Positions 63,543-64,000 of a DNA stretch of 64,000 nucleotides are shown here, one piece after another (position 1 is the stretch's first letter; the number at the start of each line of letters is the position of its first letter). The notes under the pieces are model-generated. The model saw only the letters and a program-made list of their open reading frames with translations. It made no database searches and was not told where the DNA came from. The stretch covers positions 930,001 to 994,000 of the forward strand of contig CP123443.1 in assembly GCA_029867005.1 (NCBI GenBank), given 5' to 3'. The position numbers and the translations under genes were made by a program. The DNA is from Candidatus Haliotispira prima (GTDB lineage: Bacteria; Spirochaetota; Spirochaetia; SP-2023).

Positions 63543-64000
63543 TTAGATAACAATTCGATCATGTTTGCCGCCAAACATTTCATCGCGAAGTTCCGTAATT
63601 TTCCGATCCTGAATATAGTCGTCAAACTTCATACGACGGTCAATGATGCCATTGGGAGTAAATTCGACAATGCGGTTGGCAACAGTCTCAATGAACTGAT
63701 GGTCGTGCGAGCTAAACAGTAAAACGCCTTTGAATTCCATCAAACCATTGTTCAGTGAGGTGATGGATTCCAAGTCTAAGTGTGCCGTAGGGTCGTCCAG
63801 CACCAGCATATTGGTCTCGGCCAACATTAGTTTAGCCAGCATACAGCGCATTTTTTCGCCACCGGAAAGGACGTTTACCGACTTCAGGGATTCGTCGCCG
63901 CTAAATAACATGCGCCCTAAGAAGCCACGAATGTAGCTCTCATCTTCGTTGTCCGAGTATCGGCGCAGCCAGTCCGTCATACTGATATTGTCAGAAAAGT
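63543..64000 (-). CDS. ABC-F family ATPase, C-terminal part
   Basis: The 5' end lies beyond the window. The visible 152 residues hold the second ATPase domain: signature VLSGGEKMRCMLAKLML, Walker B LVLDDPTAHLDLESI and the switch histidine in FSSHDHQFI, ending in a charged tail (DRRMKFDDYIQDRKITELR). The ending resembles YbiT-type ABC-F proteins, soluble translation factors that bind the ribosomal E site. Walker B reads LDDPTAHLD instead of the usual LDEPTNHLD; Asp at this place occurs in part of the family. Confidence 0.88.
   Translation of the reverse strand, partial: FSDNISMTDWLRRYSDNEDESYIRGFLGRMLFSGDESLKSVNVLSGGEKMRCMLAKLMLAETNMLVLDDPTAHLDLESITSLNNGLMEFKGVLLFSSHDHQFIETVANRIVEFTPNGIIDRRMKFDDYIQDRKITELRDEMFGGKHDRIVI

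Noticed and set aside
63810-63850. Walker B LDDPTAHLD as an inactivated ATPase
   Set aside because: Asp at the catalytic position occurs in natural ABC-F proteins and the other motifs are intact, so inactivation is not supported.

Overview
The window is a bacterial chromosome segment with ordinary biosynthetic genes broken up by three arrays of surface-lipoprotein genes. I infer a spirochaete, probably Treponema-like. The reasons are the density of lipoproteins with loose lipoboxes (LSC, LASC, LLAC, LSSC), the BspA-type DUF285 repeat proteins with InlB-type B repeats, a large HPr-domain protein paired with a chemotaxis receptor, and a coiled-coil protein ending in a GEVEL-type helix-turn-helix. 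No rRNA or other taxonomic marker is present, so this remains inference.

Layout. 1-13.5 kb (minus strand): array 1, two intact DUF285 giants (1-2301, cut by the window edge, and 8987-12040) and six smaller lipoprotein loci. 13.9-34.5 kb: tRNA-Gly(GCC), argJ, rnz, metE, the nadA-nadB-nadC operon (aspartate to nicotinate mononucleotide), a very large GyrB-like ATPase/coiled-coil protein, rlpA, serA, trhO and mtnN. 34.7-43.3 kb (minus): array 2, six paralogous lipoprotein loci interrupted by one plus-strand PD-(D/E)XK-like gene. 43.6-48.3 kb (plus): a methyltransferase, a small membrane protein, a TPR gene with an early amber codon, a decayed methyltransferase copy and a family 2 glycosyltransferase. 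48.5-52.2 kb (plus): array 3, two nearly identical lipoprotein loci made by a tandem duplication that also left a remnant of the neighbouring SDR gene. 52.6-64 kb (minus): SDR, lipoprotein, CBM48-like protein, murE, aroA, a methyl-accepting protein, an HPr-domain protein and the 3' end of an ABC-F gene.

Main discovery. Fourteen lipoprotein loci share one 5' cassette: a sigma70-type promoter (TTGCCA/TTGCCC, 17 bp, TACAAT/TATAAT), a Shine-Dalgarno, an ATG, a short leader, and 4 to 6 copies of a heptanucleotide (GGATATT; AATATCC on the coding strand) inside the reading frame. Beyond the repeat the frame runs into a lipoprotein signal peptide and a variable mature domain. Seven is not a multiple of three, so gain or loss of a unit switches the frame. 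At every one of the 14 loci the present unit number puts the ATG out of frame with the lipoprotein, and no ATG, GTG or TTG lies between repeat and signal peptide in the loci I read base by base. The DUF285 giants have a related leader without the repeat and are intact. This looks like a large phase-variable lipoprotein repertoire, all OFF in the sequenced clone.

The second discovery is the protein at 23943-28685. It has a GyrB/ParE-type ATPase plus transducer domain, with TOPRIM and the rest of the topoisomerase replaced by about 1100 residues of coiled coil and a C-terminal helix-turn-helix.
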